The notes: generated from the sequence alone by a model not told the origin. 47,982 nucleotides of DNA from Roseburia sp. (GCA_023666265.1 JAMPCH010000015.1:1-47982), one strand, 5' to 3'; counted from the stretch's first letter, positions 1-8,802 are shown. Numbers and translations are program-made.

Positions 1-2
1 CA

Positions 3-1025
3 CTTAGAGCAAGTGCTCTGAAAGAGATGTATATTGTCAGATATGCAGATGACTTTAAAATATTCTGTCGGAAACGGAGTGACGCAAATAAGGTTTTCAT
101 TGCTGTCAAGCAATGGCTGAAAGACAGATTATCGTTGGAAATCAGTGAGGAAAAATCCAAAGTTGTTAATCTCAAAAAGAGCTACTCTGAATTTTTAGGG
201 TTTAAATTAAAAGCGGTTCGGAAAGGGGGAAAATTTGTTGTAAGGTCTCATATATCCGACAAAGCCGTAAAGCGCGAGACGGAAAAAATGAAAGAACAGA
301 TTAAAGCAATCGAATTCTGTAAAGATGCCAATGATGAAATAAGACAAATAAAGCAATATAACTCGGTAGTTTTTGGCATACACAATTATTACAGATATGC
401 GACAGTGGTAAATCTTGACTGTATGGCAATTCAGTTTCGGTTAAATGCGGTGTTATATAACAGACTGAAAACACGGCTCAAAAAGCGAGGTGTAATCAGT
501 CGGAAATATATTGCGGAACACTACGGGGAGAGCAAAATGCTGAGATATATCAGCGGAGAACCCTTATGTCCGATTGGATATGTGCAAACCAAGAACCCAA
601 TGTTCAAGAAGAAAACGATATGTAAGTATACGGCAGAGGGCAGAGAAGAAATTCACCGAAATCTGAAATTTGATGAAACGGTAATGACCGTTCTGCATAT
701 GCTTGCAAGAGCGTATCCGCCAAATCGCAGCGTGGAATATATGGATAACAGAGTGTCGCTCTACGCCGCCCAATACGGGAAATGTGCCGTTACAGGCAGG
801 GTGTTGTGGATTGATGAAATTCATTGTCACCACAAAAGGTCGTTAAGTCAAGGCGGTACGGACGAATACAAAAATCTGATAATCGTCCATATTGATGTTC
901 ATAAGTTGATACACGCGACAAAACCCGAAACGATACAAGCATATCTAAACAAAATTAAACCCAACAAATCTCAACTTGAAAAGATAAGCCAACTCCGAGT
1001 GTTGGCGGGTAATACCGCTATTTAA
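3..1025 (+). CDS. ltrA: Group II intron reverse transcriptase/maturase, C-terminal part
   Basis: This is the C-terminal portion of an intron-encoded protein that reverse-transcribes the intron RNA, helps it splice and takes part in retrohoming. The frame is open from the window edge, so the true start is upstream; the ATG at 27 is internal. The catalytic YADD motif of the polymerase palm sits at the start (RYADDFKIF). It is followed by the thumb/maturase X region, and then an HNH endonuclease near the end (CAVTG, IHCHHKRS, and a closing HKLIH). The presence of HNH implies second-strand DNA cleavage during mobility. Nothing suggests the visible part is broken. The reading frame ends about 60 nt before domain V, as is usual for an ORF housed in domain IV. 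Confidence 0.93.
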   Translation, partial: LRASALKEMYIVRYADDFKIFCRKRSDANKVFIAVKQWLKDRLSLEISEEKSKVVNLKKSYSEFLGFKLKAVRKGGKFVVRSHISDKAVKRETEKMKEQIKAIEFCKDANDEIRQIKQYNSVVFGIHNYYRYATVVNLDCMAIQFRLNAVLYNRLKTRLKKRGVISRKYIAEHYGESKMLRYISGEPLCPIGYVQTKNPMFKKKTICKYTAEGREEIHRNLKFDETVMTVLHMLARAYPPNRSVEYMDNRVSLYAAQYGKCAVTGRVLWIDEIHCHHKRSLSQGGTDEYKNLIIVHIDVHKLIHATKPETIQAYLNKIKPNKSQLEKISQLRVLAGNTAI

Positions 1026-1081
1026 ATGTTTTGATAACTTTGAAAGTGATACCAATCCGATGAAATTGTAATATTGATGGA

Positions 1082-1115
1082 ACGCCGTGTGCGATGAAAG
1101 TCGCACGCACGGTGT
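1082..1115 (+). ncRNA. Group II intron catalytic domain V
   Basis: A 34-nt hairpin has the domain V layout. The lower stem is ACGCCGTG pairing with CACGGTGT, with one G-U pair. A 2-nt CG bulge lies on the 3' strand. The upper stem, TGCGAT with GTCGCA, is closed by a GAAA tetraloop. Length, bulge and tetraloop all match the catalytic core of bacterial group II introns. Confidence 0.85.
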
Positions 1116-1158
1116 GGAACGGGGGAAAAGGCGGAGATAACATCAAAGCCTTACCTAT

Positions 1159-1898
1159 CGTTATCGAAACATTTCCTCATCTCGCTGATTTTTCAGCAAC
1201 TATATCGTGAAATATTGACGGTTGCGGACGAGAAAGGCGGAACGCTTGATAAGCGCGTGATGTTCTACATGGACGAGGTGGGAACGCTACCCAAGATCGA
1301 CGGCTTGGAGATGATATTCTCCGCATCGCGCTCGCGTAAGGTGTCCATTGTGGCGATAATTCAGTCACTCGCGCAGTTCGAGAAAACCTACGGCAAAGAG
1401 GGCGCGGAAATTATCGTGGATAACTGCCAATGCACGCTGTTCGGAGCATTTGCGCCGAACTCGAAAACAGCCGAGGCAATGTCGCAGAACCTCGGCAAGC
1501 AGACTGTTCTCAGTGGAACGGTAACGCGCTCATCGGGGAACAACGGCGACAACCGACAGCTTCAGATGATAGAGCGACCGCTTATGACGGTTGACGAGCT
1601 GAAATCCATGCCAAAAGGTCACTTTATCGTAATGAAAACAGGCTGCCATCCGATGAAAACACGGCTCAAGCTGTTTTTCAAGTGGGGGATTCAGTTTGAG
1701 GAGGCGTATTCTATTGAGGAAAAGTCCGAGCGCAAGGTGCAGTACGCCGACAGCCGCGAGGTTGAGGTGGCGGTGCTGGAGAGGTTTCCGCCGAAGCCTG
1801 TTCCCGTTGAGTTCATGAAAGAATTTGACGGCATGACAGATTATGAAGAACTGTCCGGAAAGCATCCGCCCAAAACAAGAAAAAAACAGATACTATAG
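1159..1898 (+). CDS. VirD4/TraG-type conjugation coupling protein, 3' exon after intron
   Basis: This is the C-terminal part of a type IV coupling protein, the ATPase that brings relaxase-bound DNA to the conjugation channel. The first in-frame codons after the intron read LISLIFQQLYREILTVADE. They lead into the Walker B-like segment FYMDEVGTLPKI, then SASRSRKVSIVAIIQS and KSMPKGHFIVMKTG, all typical of TraG/VirD4 proteins of Firmicute conjugative elements. The Walker A part would be in the exon left of the window. The frame is open straight through the splice junction, so a spliced mRNA could still give an intact protein. An internal TTG at 1215 is unlikely to be a real start. It ends in TAG at 1896-1898, five bases before the convergent patB stop. 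Confidence 0.85.
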
Positions 1899-1903
1899 CA
1901 AAC

Positions 1904-3058
1904 TTATAACAGCTCCACAGCTTTTTTCAGCCTGTTCAGTCCGTCCATAAGAACAGTTTTGAGACAAGCTATATTCATGCGGAGAAAACGCTCACCGTTA
2001 CCGAATTGAATGCCGTCAGACAGATATAGTCCCGTGGTTTTGCGGATATGGGCGGCAAGCTCCCTTGAATTCATATTTAACGAGGAGCAGTCCAGCCAAA
2101 GAAGATAAGTTGCGTCGGACGACACGAGCTTGATTTGCGGAATGTTTTCCGCAAGGAATTTTTTGACGGTTTGTTTGTTTTTGTAAATATATTCCCGTAG
2201 CTCGTCAAGCCACTCGCCGCCGTAATTAAATGCCGCCACAGTAGCTTGTACCGCAAAAGCGTTCGGCTCACCGCACTCATCGGTATTAAGCCCGCGCCAT
2301 ACCTTGTGACGAAGCCGGAGCTCGGGAACGAGCGCCGCCGAGGTTTGCAGTCCCGCAAGGTTAAATGCCTTTGTCGGTGCAATACAGATAACGCAGTTTT
2401 TCGCGCATTTCTCCGAGACGGAAGCAAACGGAACATAGCTGCGATCGGGGTCAGTAATATCGCAGTGTATCTCGTCCGAAATGACCGCAACACCGTTATC
2501 ATAAGCAAGCCCGCCGATTTTGGAAAGAGTTTCCTTGCCCCATATTTTTCCGATAGGGTTATGCGGATTACACAGAAGCATGAGCGTGGTTTGCGGATCG
2601 GCAAGTTTTTCTTCAAGAGAAGCCCAATTTATACTGTATTCACCGTCATTATATTCAAGCGGACATTCCAAAACGTTTCTTCCGTTATTGCGTATGCAAT
2701 TATAGAAAATATTGTACACGGGTGTCATGATCAGCACATTTTCCGCAGGAGCAGTAAGCCTACGGACGCAGCTTGAAATAGTCGGGATCACGCCCGTACT
2801 GAAAATCAAATGCTCCTTTTTGTACTTTATTCCGTGGCGGTTTTTCCACCAGTTGATGTACGCCCGATACCATTCATCGGAATTTGTCGCGTATCCGAAA
2901 ATTCCATGCTCCACGCGCTCCGTGAGCACTTTTATTATCTCGGGAGCAGTGCGGAAATCCATATCCGCTACCCACATAGGCAGCTCGTCTTCCGAAATAT
3001 CCCACTTATAGGAATTAGAGTCTCGTCTGTCAATGACGGTATCAAAATCGTATTTCAT
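1904..3058 (-). CDS. patB: PatB/MalY-type PLP-dependent cysteine-S-conjugate beta-lyase
   Basis: A 384-aa fold-type I aminotransferase-like enzyme. The family cleaves C-S bonds of cystathionine or cysteine conjugates to give a thiol, pyruvate and ammonia in the cytoplasm. It opens with YDFDTVIDRR and PMWVADMDF, hallmarks of the PatB/MalY group. NPHNP lies near 164-168, the PLP-pyridine aspartate in VISDEIHCD is at about 195, and the Schiff-base lysine is K230 in APTKAFNLAG. GAGGT precedes the ATG by 8 nt. It is the last gene of the eight-gene minus-strand operon, 18 nt after DUF3737. In this context it most likely recovers sulfur from cystathionine or cysteine conjugates. MalY-like regulation is possible but nothing shows it. 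Confidence 0.92.
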   Translation of the reverse strand: MKYDFDTVIDRRDSNSYKWDISEDELPMWVADMDFRTAPEIIKVLTERVEHGIFGYATNSDEWYRAYINWWKNRHGIKYKKEHLIFSTGVIPTISSCVRRLTAPAENVLIMTPVYNIFYNCIRNNGRNVLECPLEYNDGEYSINWASLEEKLADPQTTLMLLCNPHNPIGKIWGKETLSKIGGLAYDNGVAVISDEIHCDITDPDRSYVPFASVSEKCAKNCVICIAPTKAFNLAGLQTSAALVPELRLRHKVWRGLNTDECGEPNAFAVQATVAAFNYGGEWLDELREYIYKNKQTVKKFLAENIPQIKLVSSDATYLLWLDCSSLNMNSRELAAHIRKTTGLYLSDGIQFGNGERFLRMNIACLKTVLMDGLNRLKKAVELL

Positions 3059-3076
3059 AATTATACCTCTTTATTC

Positions 3077-3922
3077 TTAGCAGTTGTTTTCAAAAATTAT
3101 TTTTGTCTTGGAGATGTCGACTTCATTCTCCTCCAAGATAAGTTCACCTATTGATTTTGCCCTTATTACGCCGCCGCACGGATTTTTTACGCTGTTAATA
3201 TGACCGATAATATCGGCGTTTACGGTGGAATACTCAAACGCCAAAGTCGTATTTATCAGCTTGCAGTTTTTCATTACAAGATTTTCCGTAAAACACAATC
3301 CTTGAAGGCTCTCGATCGTGCAATCAATAAATGTAACATTTTTCGAGTTCCAAGCAAGATACTCACCCGAAATAAACGAATCGTATACGGTAACATTTTC
3401 GCAGTTCCAGAACGCGTCCTTGCTGAGCAGCGTTGAGTTGCGGACTATGATATTTTTCCCGCCGTCAAAACTGTAATTCCCGACAAGCTTCAAGCCGTCA
3501 ACTTCCATATCGGAGCTTCTCATAGCAAAATAATCGCCCTTTGCGGTCACATCGCCGAGCATCACATTTCCGCAATCCCAAAGCGTTTCTGCGGCGTTTG
3601 AAAAGTTTATTTTTTCAAGTTTAACGCCGATACATCTGCGGAAATTTTTCGGAGCCTCGATAATCGTATCGGTCACGGTGATGTTATTTGTATACCAAAT
3701 TCCCGCGCGCCCCATTTCAAAGATCGAGCAACCGTCCAAAGTGATATTTTCACCGTACCAAAGCGGATATTTCCACTTGAACATGCATCCGTGCAGCTTG
3801 ATATTTTTGCTGTGCTTGAGCGGCGATTCGCCGTTGTCAAAAATCGTATCGTAAATTTCAAGGTCGGTAGCACGAAACAGAGTGCGCTCGCCCGCAAGAA
3901 ATTCTTGATGTATTTCTCGCAT
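3077..3922 (-). CDS. DUF3737 family right-handed beta-helix protein
   Basis: A 281-aa protein with no signal peptide. It consists of short strand repeats that start IYDTIF, KLHGCMF, TLDGCSIF, TVTDTII and so on, giving the regular ladder of a right-handed parallel beta-helix. The N-terminal pattern (REIHQEFLAGERTLF, then SPLKHSKNIKL) is that of DUF3737, a family common in Clostridia and Bacteroidetes whose biochemical role is unknown to me. It sits 35 nt after the broken rhodanese/PP-loop gene and 18 nt before patB, so it is co-transcribed with sulfur genes. The start has a strong AAAGGAGAG ribosome site. No function is claimed. Confidence 0.85.
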   Translation of the reverse strand: MREIHQEFLAGERTLFRATDLEIYDTIFDNGESPLKHSKNIKLHGCMFKWKYPLWYGENITLDGCSIFEMGRAGIWYTNNITVTDTIIEAPKNFRRCIGVKLEKINFSNAAETLWDCGNVMLGDVTAKGDYFAMRSSDMEVDGLKLVGNYSFDGGKNIIVRNSTLLSKDAFWNCENVTVYDSFISGEYLAWNSKNVTFIDCTIESLQGLCFTENLVMKNCKLINTTLAFEYSTVNADIIGHINSVKNPCGGVIRAKSIGELILEENEVDISKTKIIFENNC

Positions 3923-3957
3923 CGTATCCTCTCCTTTGAAAATTATTTGAAACGTCG

Positions 3958-5079
3958 TTAAAATTTATCCAGAAAATTATGTATCCCCGTATCATCTTTA
4001 TAGGCGATGATCGTGTTCAAATTGACGTTCTCGACGCTGCGGAAAATATTGTTTTCCACCTGCGGATTTGTCTTTTTAAGTTCAACTATCAGCCTTTTTA
4101 TTTTCTGCCTCTTTGACCCCGTGCTCGCGGGCGTACAGCTCGTACAGGTGTCCGTGAATTTACAAGCGCATTGAATGAAATGCAATCCGTTATAATCACG
4201 CCAACGCTTGATATCGTCCTCGCGTACAAGATACATCGGACGTATCAGCTCCATTCCTTCAAAATTGGTGCTGCGAAGCCTCGGCATCATAGTTTGTACT
4301 TGTCCGCCGTACAACATCCCCATAAGTATGGTTTCGATAACGTCGTCAAAATGGTGACCAAGCGCAATTTTATTGCAGCCGAGTTCCTTTGCCTTGCTCT
4401 ATAAATATCCCCGTCTCATTCTCGCGCAGATATAACAGGGAGATTTTTCGATGTTGTATACGGAATTAAAAATGTCCGATTCAAACACCGTTATCGGTAC
4501 GGACAGCGCCGCCGCGTTTTTCTCGATAACAGCACGGTTTTCGGGACTGTAACCGGGGTCCATTACAAGAAAAACCAACTCAAACGGGAATTTATCGTGC
4601 CTTTTCAGCTCTTGAAACAGCTTTGCCATCAGCATCGAGTCTTTTCCGCCCGAAATGCAGACGGCGATTTTATCCCCGGGTTCAACAAGCCGATATACGT
4701 TTACAGCTTTCGTAAACCTGCTCAAAATGGTTTTGTGAAATTTTTTGCGAATACTGTTTTCAACGTGTTCGGCGGCTTGAAAATTTTCGAGTTTCTTTCG
4801 CAGCCAACCGTAATATCCGCCGACAAGATTATACGCGTCATAACCGCTGCCGCACAGCAGCTCCGTTGTTTCTCGGCTTATCAGTCCGCTTTTGCAGCAG
4901 ATGACGAGCTTCTTGTCCATTGGCAGCTCCACGCTTTTTTCTTCCAACTGCTTTTGCGGAATATTTACGGCATTGTCAATATGCCCGAAATCAAACGCGT
5001 ATTTATCGCGCATATCTATAAGTATGTAGTGGTCTTCGGGCAGAGCGGACAGTTCTTCAACGGTTACATCATTATTCAT
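3958..5079 (-). pseudogene. Rhodanese-TtcA-like PP-loop fusion with in-frame TAG
   Basis: Two stretches of one protein in the same frame are separated by a single TAG codon (CTA at 4399-4401 on the plus strand). The first 226 codons give a rhodanese domain (residues 10-95, cysteines at 61-62 in ICCKSGLISR). The N-terminal PP-loop ATPase follows, with SGGKDS at 143-148 and a CYIC pair at 215/218. After the stop, the frame continues without a break as SKAKELGCNKIALGHHFDD and ends in the cysteine-rich CKFTDTCTSC segment. TtcA-family enzymes 2-thiolate tRNA cytidine. The stop replaces a residue that is usually Tyr in the RRG-x-LY segment. Both halves look well conserved, so the mutation is recent, the stop is read through, or the base is wrong. 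The gene overlaps the HD gene by 4 nt (ATGA). Confidence 0.85.
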
Positions 5080-5675
5080 AGCGACGCGGCATTCTCCTCG
5101 TTGGAAAAGTTCTCGTAAACGCTCTCACAGCTTCGCATCGCGAGGATCGTCCGTTCGATGAGCGTATCCAAATCCCATTCGAGCATTGCCGCGCCGCGCT
5201 CGATGACCTCTCTCGAACAGCCCGCCGCAAAATTCGCGTTCTTGTATTTTTTCTTGACCGATTTTAGCTCCAGATCGGAAACGCTTTTCGACGGACGCAT
5301 TAATGCCACAGCCCCGATAAGTCCCGTCAGCTCGTCGACGGCGTACAAAACCTTTTCCATTTCGTGCTCGGGCTTTATATCAACGGTAAGCCCGTAGCCG
5401 TGGCTCGCGGTCGCGTGAATGATCTTCTCGTCAACGCCCCTTTCGCGCATAATTTCCTGTTCCTTTACGCAATGCTGCTCGGGAAACTGTTCAAAATCCA
5501 AATCGTGCAAAAGACCGACGATACCCCAAAACTCCTCGTCGTCGGAATATCCGAGCTCCCTCGCAAAATATCGCATAACGCCCTCGACCGTGAGCGCGTG
5601 CTTCAAATGAAAATGTTCCTTATTGAACTCGCGCAGCAGTTCCCACGCCGCGCCTCTTGTAAATACGGTTTCCAT
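5076..5675 (-). CDS. HD-domain (HDIG-type) putative hydrolase
   Basis: A 199-aa cytoplasmic protein of the HD metal-dependent phosphohydrolase superfamily. The pattern is H-x(5)-EGVMR near 26-36, HDLDFEQFP around 57-65, then HATASHGYGL and a later D (AVDELTGLI). This agrees with the small HDIG proteins of Clostridia whose substrate is unknown. GAGGTG precedes the ATG. Its TGA overlaps the start of the rhodanese/PP-loop gene (ATGA), so the two are translationally coupled. It sits 16 nt downstream of cysE. A nucleotide substrate is likely from the superfamily, but nothing in the context identifies it. Confidence 0.85.
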   Translation of the reverse strand: METVFTRGAAWELLREFNKEHFHLKHALTVEGVMRYFARELGYSDDEEFWGIVGLLHDLDFEQFPEQHCVKEQEIMRERGVDEKIIHATASHGYGLTVDIKPEHEMEKVLYAVDELTGLIGAVALMRPSKSVSDLELKSVKKKYKNANFAAGCSREVIERGAAMLEWDLDTLIERTILAMRSCESVYENFSNEENAASL

Positions 5676-5691
5676 AAAACACCTCTCATTT

Positions 5692-6648
5692 TCAGATTAT
5701 GTAATACCAACTGTCGTCTTGTTCAAGTTCTGCCCGCTGAACGGGATGCTGTGCATCATAATTATAGCGGAGTTCTTGATTTTTAATGCTGACCTTTGCT
5801 CCCTCGGGAATGGATTTGGTAATAAAAGCATTTCCCCCGACGACCACATTCTTTCCGACCACGGTTTCTCCGCCAAGAATGGAAGCACCGGAATAAATTG
5901 TTACATTATCTTCAATGGTAGGGTGACGTTTCTTGTTTTTTAACGCTTGTCCGCCCCTTGTAGACAATGCGCCCAGCGTAACTCCCTGATAGATTTTTAC
6001 GTTGTCGCCTATAATCGTTGTTTCGCCGATCACAATCCCAGTTCCGTGATCAATAAAAAAGTATTTTCCGATAGTTGCTCCCGGGTGAATGTCAATGCCC
6101 GTTTCGCTGTGAGCGTATTCCGTCATGATTCTCGGAATAAGCGGGATGTTGAGAAGATAAAGCTCATGCGCTATCCTATTCACCAAAACCGCAAACAGCC
6201 CCGGATAGGAAATGATTATCTCGTCCTTGTTGAAAGCCGCAGGGTCGCCGTTAAACGCGGCTTGAACATCGGTATCCGCATATTCGCGGATCTTGGGTAT
6301 GGCTTTGAGGAAATCCAGCGCCAACTTTTCCGCTTCGTTTGAGATGGTCTTTTCATCGGCATTTTCATACTTTGGCACATACCTCAATACGATTGAAATC
6401 TGCCTTATTAAGTTAAATAACACGTCCTCAAGAAGCATCGTTGTATTGTTTCTTACCGTGTAGACGCGAAAAGCCTTGTTTTTGAAATACCCCGGAAAGA
6501 TAATGTTTCTGAGTTTTTCGACTATCTCAACAATAATCTCCTTTTGTGGGTGGTCAAATGTATTTAAATTATCAATATCTCTGCCCTTTTCATAATCGGA
6601 CAAGATATTTTCAATCAGCCCGTTGATCTCGCTTTCAAGTTTGTTCAT
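5692..6648 (-). CDS. cysE: Serine O-acetyltransferase, EpsC type
   Basis: Makes O-acetyl-L-serine from serine and acetyl-CoA, the carbon acceptor for cysteine synthesis. The start was set at 6648 rather than 6675 because GGAGG lies 8 nt upstream of this ATG; this gives 318 aa. The long helical N-terminal domain (about 1-180) identifies the EpsC subgroup. The left-handed beta-helix with hexapeptide repeats follows, including GIDIHPGATIG, FIDHGTGIVIGET and VKIYQGVTLGALS, with the catalytic His/Asp pair in IDHGTG. It lies between the Rrf2 regulator and the HD gene. No CysK-type O-acetylserine sulfhydrylase is visible in the window, so the MetY-like enzyme at 14.8-16.0 kb is the likely consumer of its product. 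Serine acetyltransferases are also known neighbours of encapsulin-desulfurase pairs. Confidence 0.95.
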   Translation of the reverse strand: MNKLESEINGLIENILSDYEKGRDIDNLNTFDHPQKEIIVEIVEKLRNIIFPGYFKNKAFRVYTVRNNTTMLLEDVLFNLIRQISIVLRYVPKYENADEKTISNEAEKLALDFLKAIPKIREYADTDVQAAFNGDPAAFNKDEIIISYPGLFAVLVNRIAHELYLLNIPLIPRIMTEYAHSETGIDIHPGATIGKYFFIDHGTGIVIGETTIIGDNVKIYQGVTLGALSTRGGQALKNKKRHPTIEDNVTIYSGASILGGETVVGKNVVVGGNAFITKSIPEGAKVSIKNQELRYNYDAQHPVQRAELEQDDSWYYII

Positions 6649-6678
6649 TCGGGAATACCTCCATAACTGTATCAATAA

Positions 6679-7104
6679 TCATTCTTTACTTTGGAACAAT
6701 CCGGGTTCTTTGATCAAATCGGCAACCGTTATCCCATCAAAAAAGCGATTGGTCATATCTTGATATCTTTCCCACATCGAATGCGTTTTGCACTCGTTAG
6801 CGTGCGGACAATCTTCGGGTTTGCGGTCAAAGCAAGTGACTGCGACAAGCCCGCCCTCGGTAAGTCGCAAAATATCTCCCACATTGTACTGCTCCGGAGG
6901 ACGGTTGAGCCGATATCCGCCGCCCTTTCCGTGAGCACCGTCAATCATTTTTTCCTTTACCAGAACCGGTACGATCTGTTCCAGATATTTTTTTGGCAGG
7001 TTCTGCCGTTCGGCGATAGATTTCAATGAAATATAACCGTCACTTTCGTGTTCGGCGAGATCAATGAATATTTGCAGCGCGTATCTGCCCCTTGTTGTGA
7101 TCAC
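6679..7104 (-). CDS. Rrf2-family transcriptional regulator (CymR/IscR-like)
   Basis: A 141-aa winged-helix regulator starting at GTG with GAGGTG eight bases upstream. The N-terminal helix-turn-helix (TTRGRYALQIFIDLA, then SIAERQNLPKKYLEQI) and the glycine-rich wing KGGGYRL are standard Rrf2. Three cysteines at 91, 99 and 105 are spaced as in Fe-S-binding IscR, although Firmicute CymR proteins without a cluster also belong here. Its place between iscU and cysE suggests it senses Fe-S or cysteine status and controls the operon, including its own gene. A 9-bp inverted repeat over the nifS -10 region is the obvious candidate operator. Confidence 0.93.
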   Translation of the reverse strand: MITTRGRYALQIFIDLAEHESDGYISLKSIAERQNLPKKYLEQIVPVLVKEKMIDGAHGKGGGYRLNRPPEQYNVGDILRLTEGGLVAVTCFDRKPEDCPHANECKTHSMWERYQDMTNRFFDGITVADLIKEPGLFQSKE

Positions 7105-7137
7105 CTAGTTTTCACCTCGGATTATCATCGTTTTTTC

Positions 7138-7569
7138 TTATTCGCCGCAATGCCCGCAACTTTCGCAGTCGGGGCATTGAGTCTTGTCGTACTCAATGCC
7201 GTGCCGTTCGTAGTAGTCCTTCACCGCCGCCTTTATCGCCTCTTCGGCGAGCACCGAGCAGTGCATTTTGTGCGCGGGAAGCCCGTCTAGAGCCTCGGCG
7301 ACCGCCTTATTCGAAAGCGCAAGCGCCTCGGAAAGCGGCTTGCCCTTAATCATCTCGGTCGCCATGGAACTGGACGCTATCGCCGAACCGCACCCGAACG
7401 TCTCGAATTTCACGTCGGAGATAATATCTCCGTCGATTTTCAGATAAATTTTCATAATATCGCCACACTTGCCGTTGCCGACCTCACCCACGCCGTCAGC
7501 ATTCTCGATGACACCGACGTTGCGCGGATTTGTGAAATGATCCATTACTTTTTCGCTGTACAAAGCCAT
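7138..7569 (-). CDS. iscU: IscU/NifU N-terminal type Fe-S scaffold with cysteine-rich tail
   Basis: A 143-aa scaffold on which [2Fe-2S] or [4Fe-4S] clusters are assembled from sulfur delivered by the desulfurase encoded directly upstream. The three cluster cysteines are present: C35 in GNGKCGD (with D37), C60 in FGCGSAIAS and C104 in KMHCSVLAEE. The C terminus carries four extra cysteines at 132, 135, 138 and 141 with C-x2-C spacing, which ordinary IscU proteins lack. They could bind a metal or accept persulfide sulfur. It starts 10 nt after nifS, so the pair is co-expressed. No HscA/HscB or ferredoxin genes accompany it. Confidence 0.94.
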   Translation of the reverse strand: MALYSEKVMDHFTNPRNVGVIENADGVGEVGNGKCGDIMKIYLKIDGDIISDVKFETFGCGSAIASSSMATEMIKGKPLSEALALSNKAVAEALDGLPAHKMHCSVLAEEAIKAAVKDYYERHGIEYDKTQCPDCESCGHCGE

Positions 7570-7579
7570 TTCCGTACCC

Positions 7580-8770
7580 TCACTTTAAAAAGAATTCTTT
7601 TTTACCGCTGAGCTTGTCACGCCACAAAGGCGACATATTCCGCAAATATTCTACAACTTTGGGTATTTCGGCGAGCATAAAATCAATTTCCTCCTCGGTG
7701 TTTTCCGCGGAGAGCGTCAGCCGTAGCGAGCCGTGCGCTATTTCATGCGGTTTTCCGATGGCGAGCAGAACGTGGCTCGGGTCGAGCGATCCCGACGTAC
7801 ATGCCGACCCCGATGACGCGCAAATCCCTTTTTGATCGAGCAGGAGCAACAGGCTTTCACCCTCGATGCCCTCAAAGCAAAAATGAACGTTCCCCGGCAG
7901 ACGGTTCACGGGATCGCCGTTCAGCGCGGAATGCGGGATCTTCGACAATCCCTCGATGAGCCGGTCTCTCATTTTCGTGAGCTTTTCGGCGTTTTGCGCC
8001 ATATTTGTGGTCGATTCCTCCAGCGCCGCCGCCACGCCCATTATTGCGGGGATATTTTCCGTACCCGCGCGTTTCCCGCGCTCCTGTGCGCCGCCCTCAA
8101 TAAGATTTGTGAGCGGAACGCCCTGTCTCGCGTAAAGCACGCCGACGCCTTTCGGACCGTGGAATTTATGCGCGGAAAGCGACAGCAGGTCGACGTTCTG
8201 TTCCTTGACGTTTATCGGCAGATGACCCGCCGCCTGCACCGCGTCGGTGTGGAACAGCACGCCTTTTTCGCGGCAGACCGCGCCTATTTCCGCGACCGGT
8301 AGCACGGAGCCGATCTCGTTGTTCGCGAACATCACGCTCACCAGACACGTATCCTCGCGAATGGCGTTTTTGACCTGCTCCGCCGTGACCGTGCCGACCT
8401 CACCGACGGGGAGCAGCTCCACGTCAAAGCCTTGCTTTTTCAGCTTTTCGAGCGTGTGCAGCACCGCGTGATGCTCAAACGCGGTGGAGATGATGTGCTT
8501 TCTGCCCTTGCGCTCGCCTATCGCGGCGGCAGAAAGAATGGCTTGGTTATCGGCTTCGCTGCCGCCCGAGGTGAAATATATCTCCTTGAAACTCGCGCCG
8601 AGACAGTCCGCTATCGTCTCGCGAGCCTTGAACAGTGCCTCCGCCGCCCGCTGTCCAACGCTGTGCAGACTTGACGGATTGCCGAAATTCTCCTCCATAT
8701 ACGGGAGCATCGCCTCGATAGAGGTCTTGCTCATTTTCGTTGTTGCGGCATTATCCGCGTAAATTTTCAT
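7580..8770 (-). CDS. nifS: NifS/IscS-type cysteine desulfurase
   Basis: A 396-aa group I desulfurase that converts cysteine to alanine and an enzyme persulfide. YADNAATTK lies at the N terminus, EHHAV near 99-103 and NEIGS at 151-155. The PLP lysine is K202 in SAHKFHGPKG, and the sulfur-carrying cysteine is C324 in SSGSACTSG. It is the first gene of the minus-strand operon and feeds IscU 10 nt downstream. It is distinct from the SufS-like, encapsulin-targeted desulfurase at 13.0-14.8 kb, so the locus encodes two desulfurases of different groups. GAAAGG precedes the ATG. A nearby minus-strand promoter with a possible Rrf2 site would drive it. Confidence 0.96.
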   Translation of the reverse strand: MKIYADNAATTKMSKTSIEAMLPYMEENFGNPSSLHSVGQRAAEALFKARETIADCLGASFKEIYFTSGGSEADNQAILSAAAIGERKGRKHIISTAFEHHAVLHTLEKLKKQGFDVELLPVGEVGTVTAEQVKNAIREDTCLVSVMFANNEIGSVLPVAEIGAVCREKGVLFHTDAVQAAGHLPINVKEQNVDLLSLSAHKFHGPKGVGVLYARQGVPLTNLIEGGAQERGKRAGTENIPAIMGVAAALEESTTNMAQNAEKLTKMRDRLIEGLSKIPHSALNGDPVNRLPGNVHFCFEGIEGESLLLLLDQKGICASSGSACTSGSLDPSHVLLAIGKPHEIAHGSLRLTLSAENTEEEIDFMLAEIPKVVEYLRNMSPLWRDKLSGKKEFFLK

Positions 8771-8802
8771 TGGTAATTCTTTCCTTTCAACAATTGCATA
8801 TT

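Larger units (their letters stand above)
1..1158 (+). mobile_element. Group II intron, 3' portion, inserted in a virD4-like gene
   Basis: The window opens inside a bacterial group II intron. It holds the end of the intron-encoded reverse transcriptase/maturase, then a 34-nt domain V hairpin at 1082-1115 and a short domain VI-like stem (AAGGC pairing with GCCTT, about 1128-1152). The intron probably ends in the AY dinucleotide near 1153-1158, because an open frame with VirD4 similarity begins directly after it. The 5' end of the intron and the 5' exon lie outside the window. The exact 3' splice site is inferred, within a few bases. Confidence 0.85.

Noticed and set aside
1215-1898. Independent gene starting at TTG 1215
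   Set aside because: The frame with VirD4 similarity extends upstream to the intron border, so 1215 is internal to the exon.
8771-8800. Ten-codon upstream ORF overlapping the nifS start (ATGA)
   Set aside because: No separate ribosome site, no informative codons; the overlap is likely chance.
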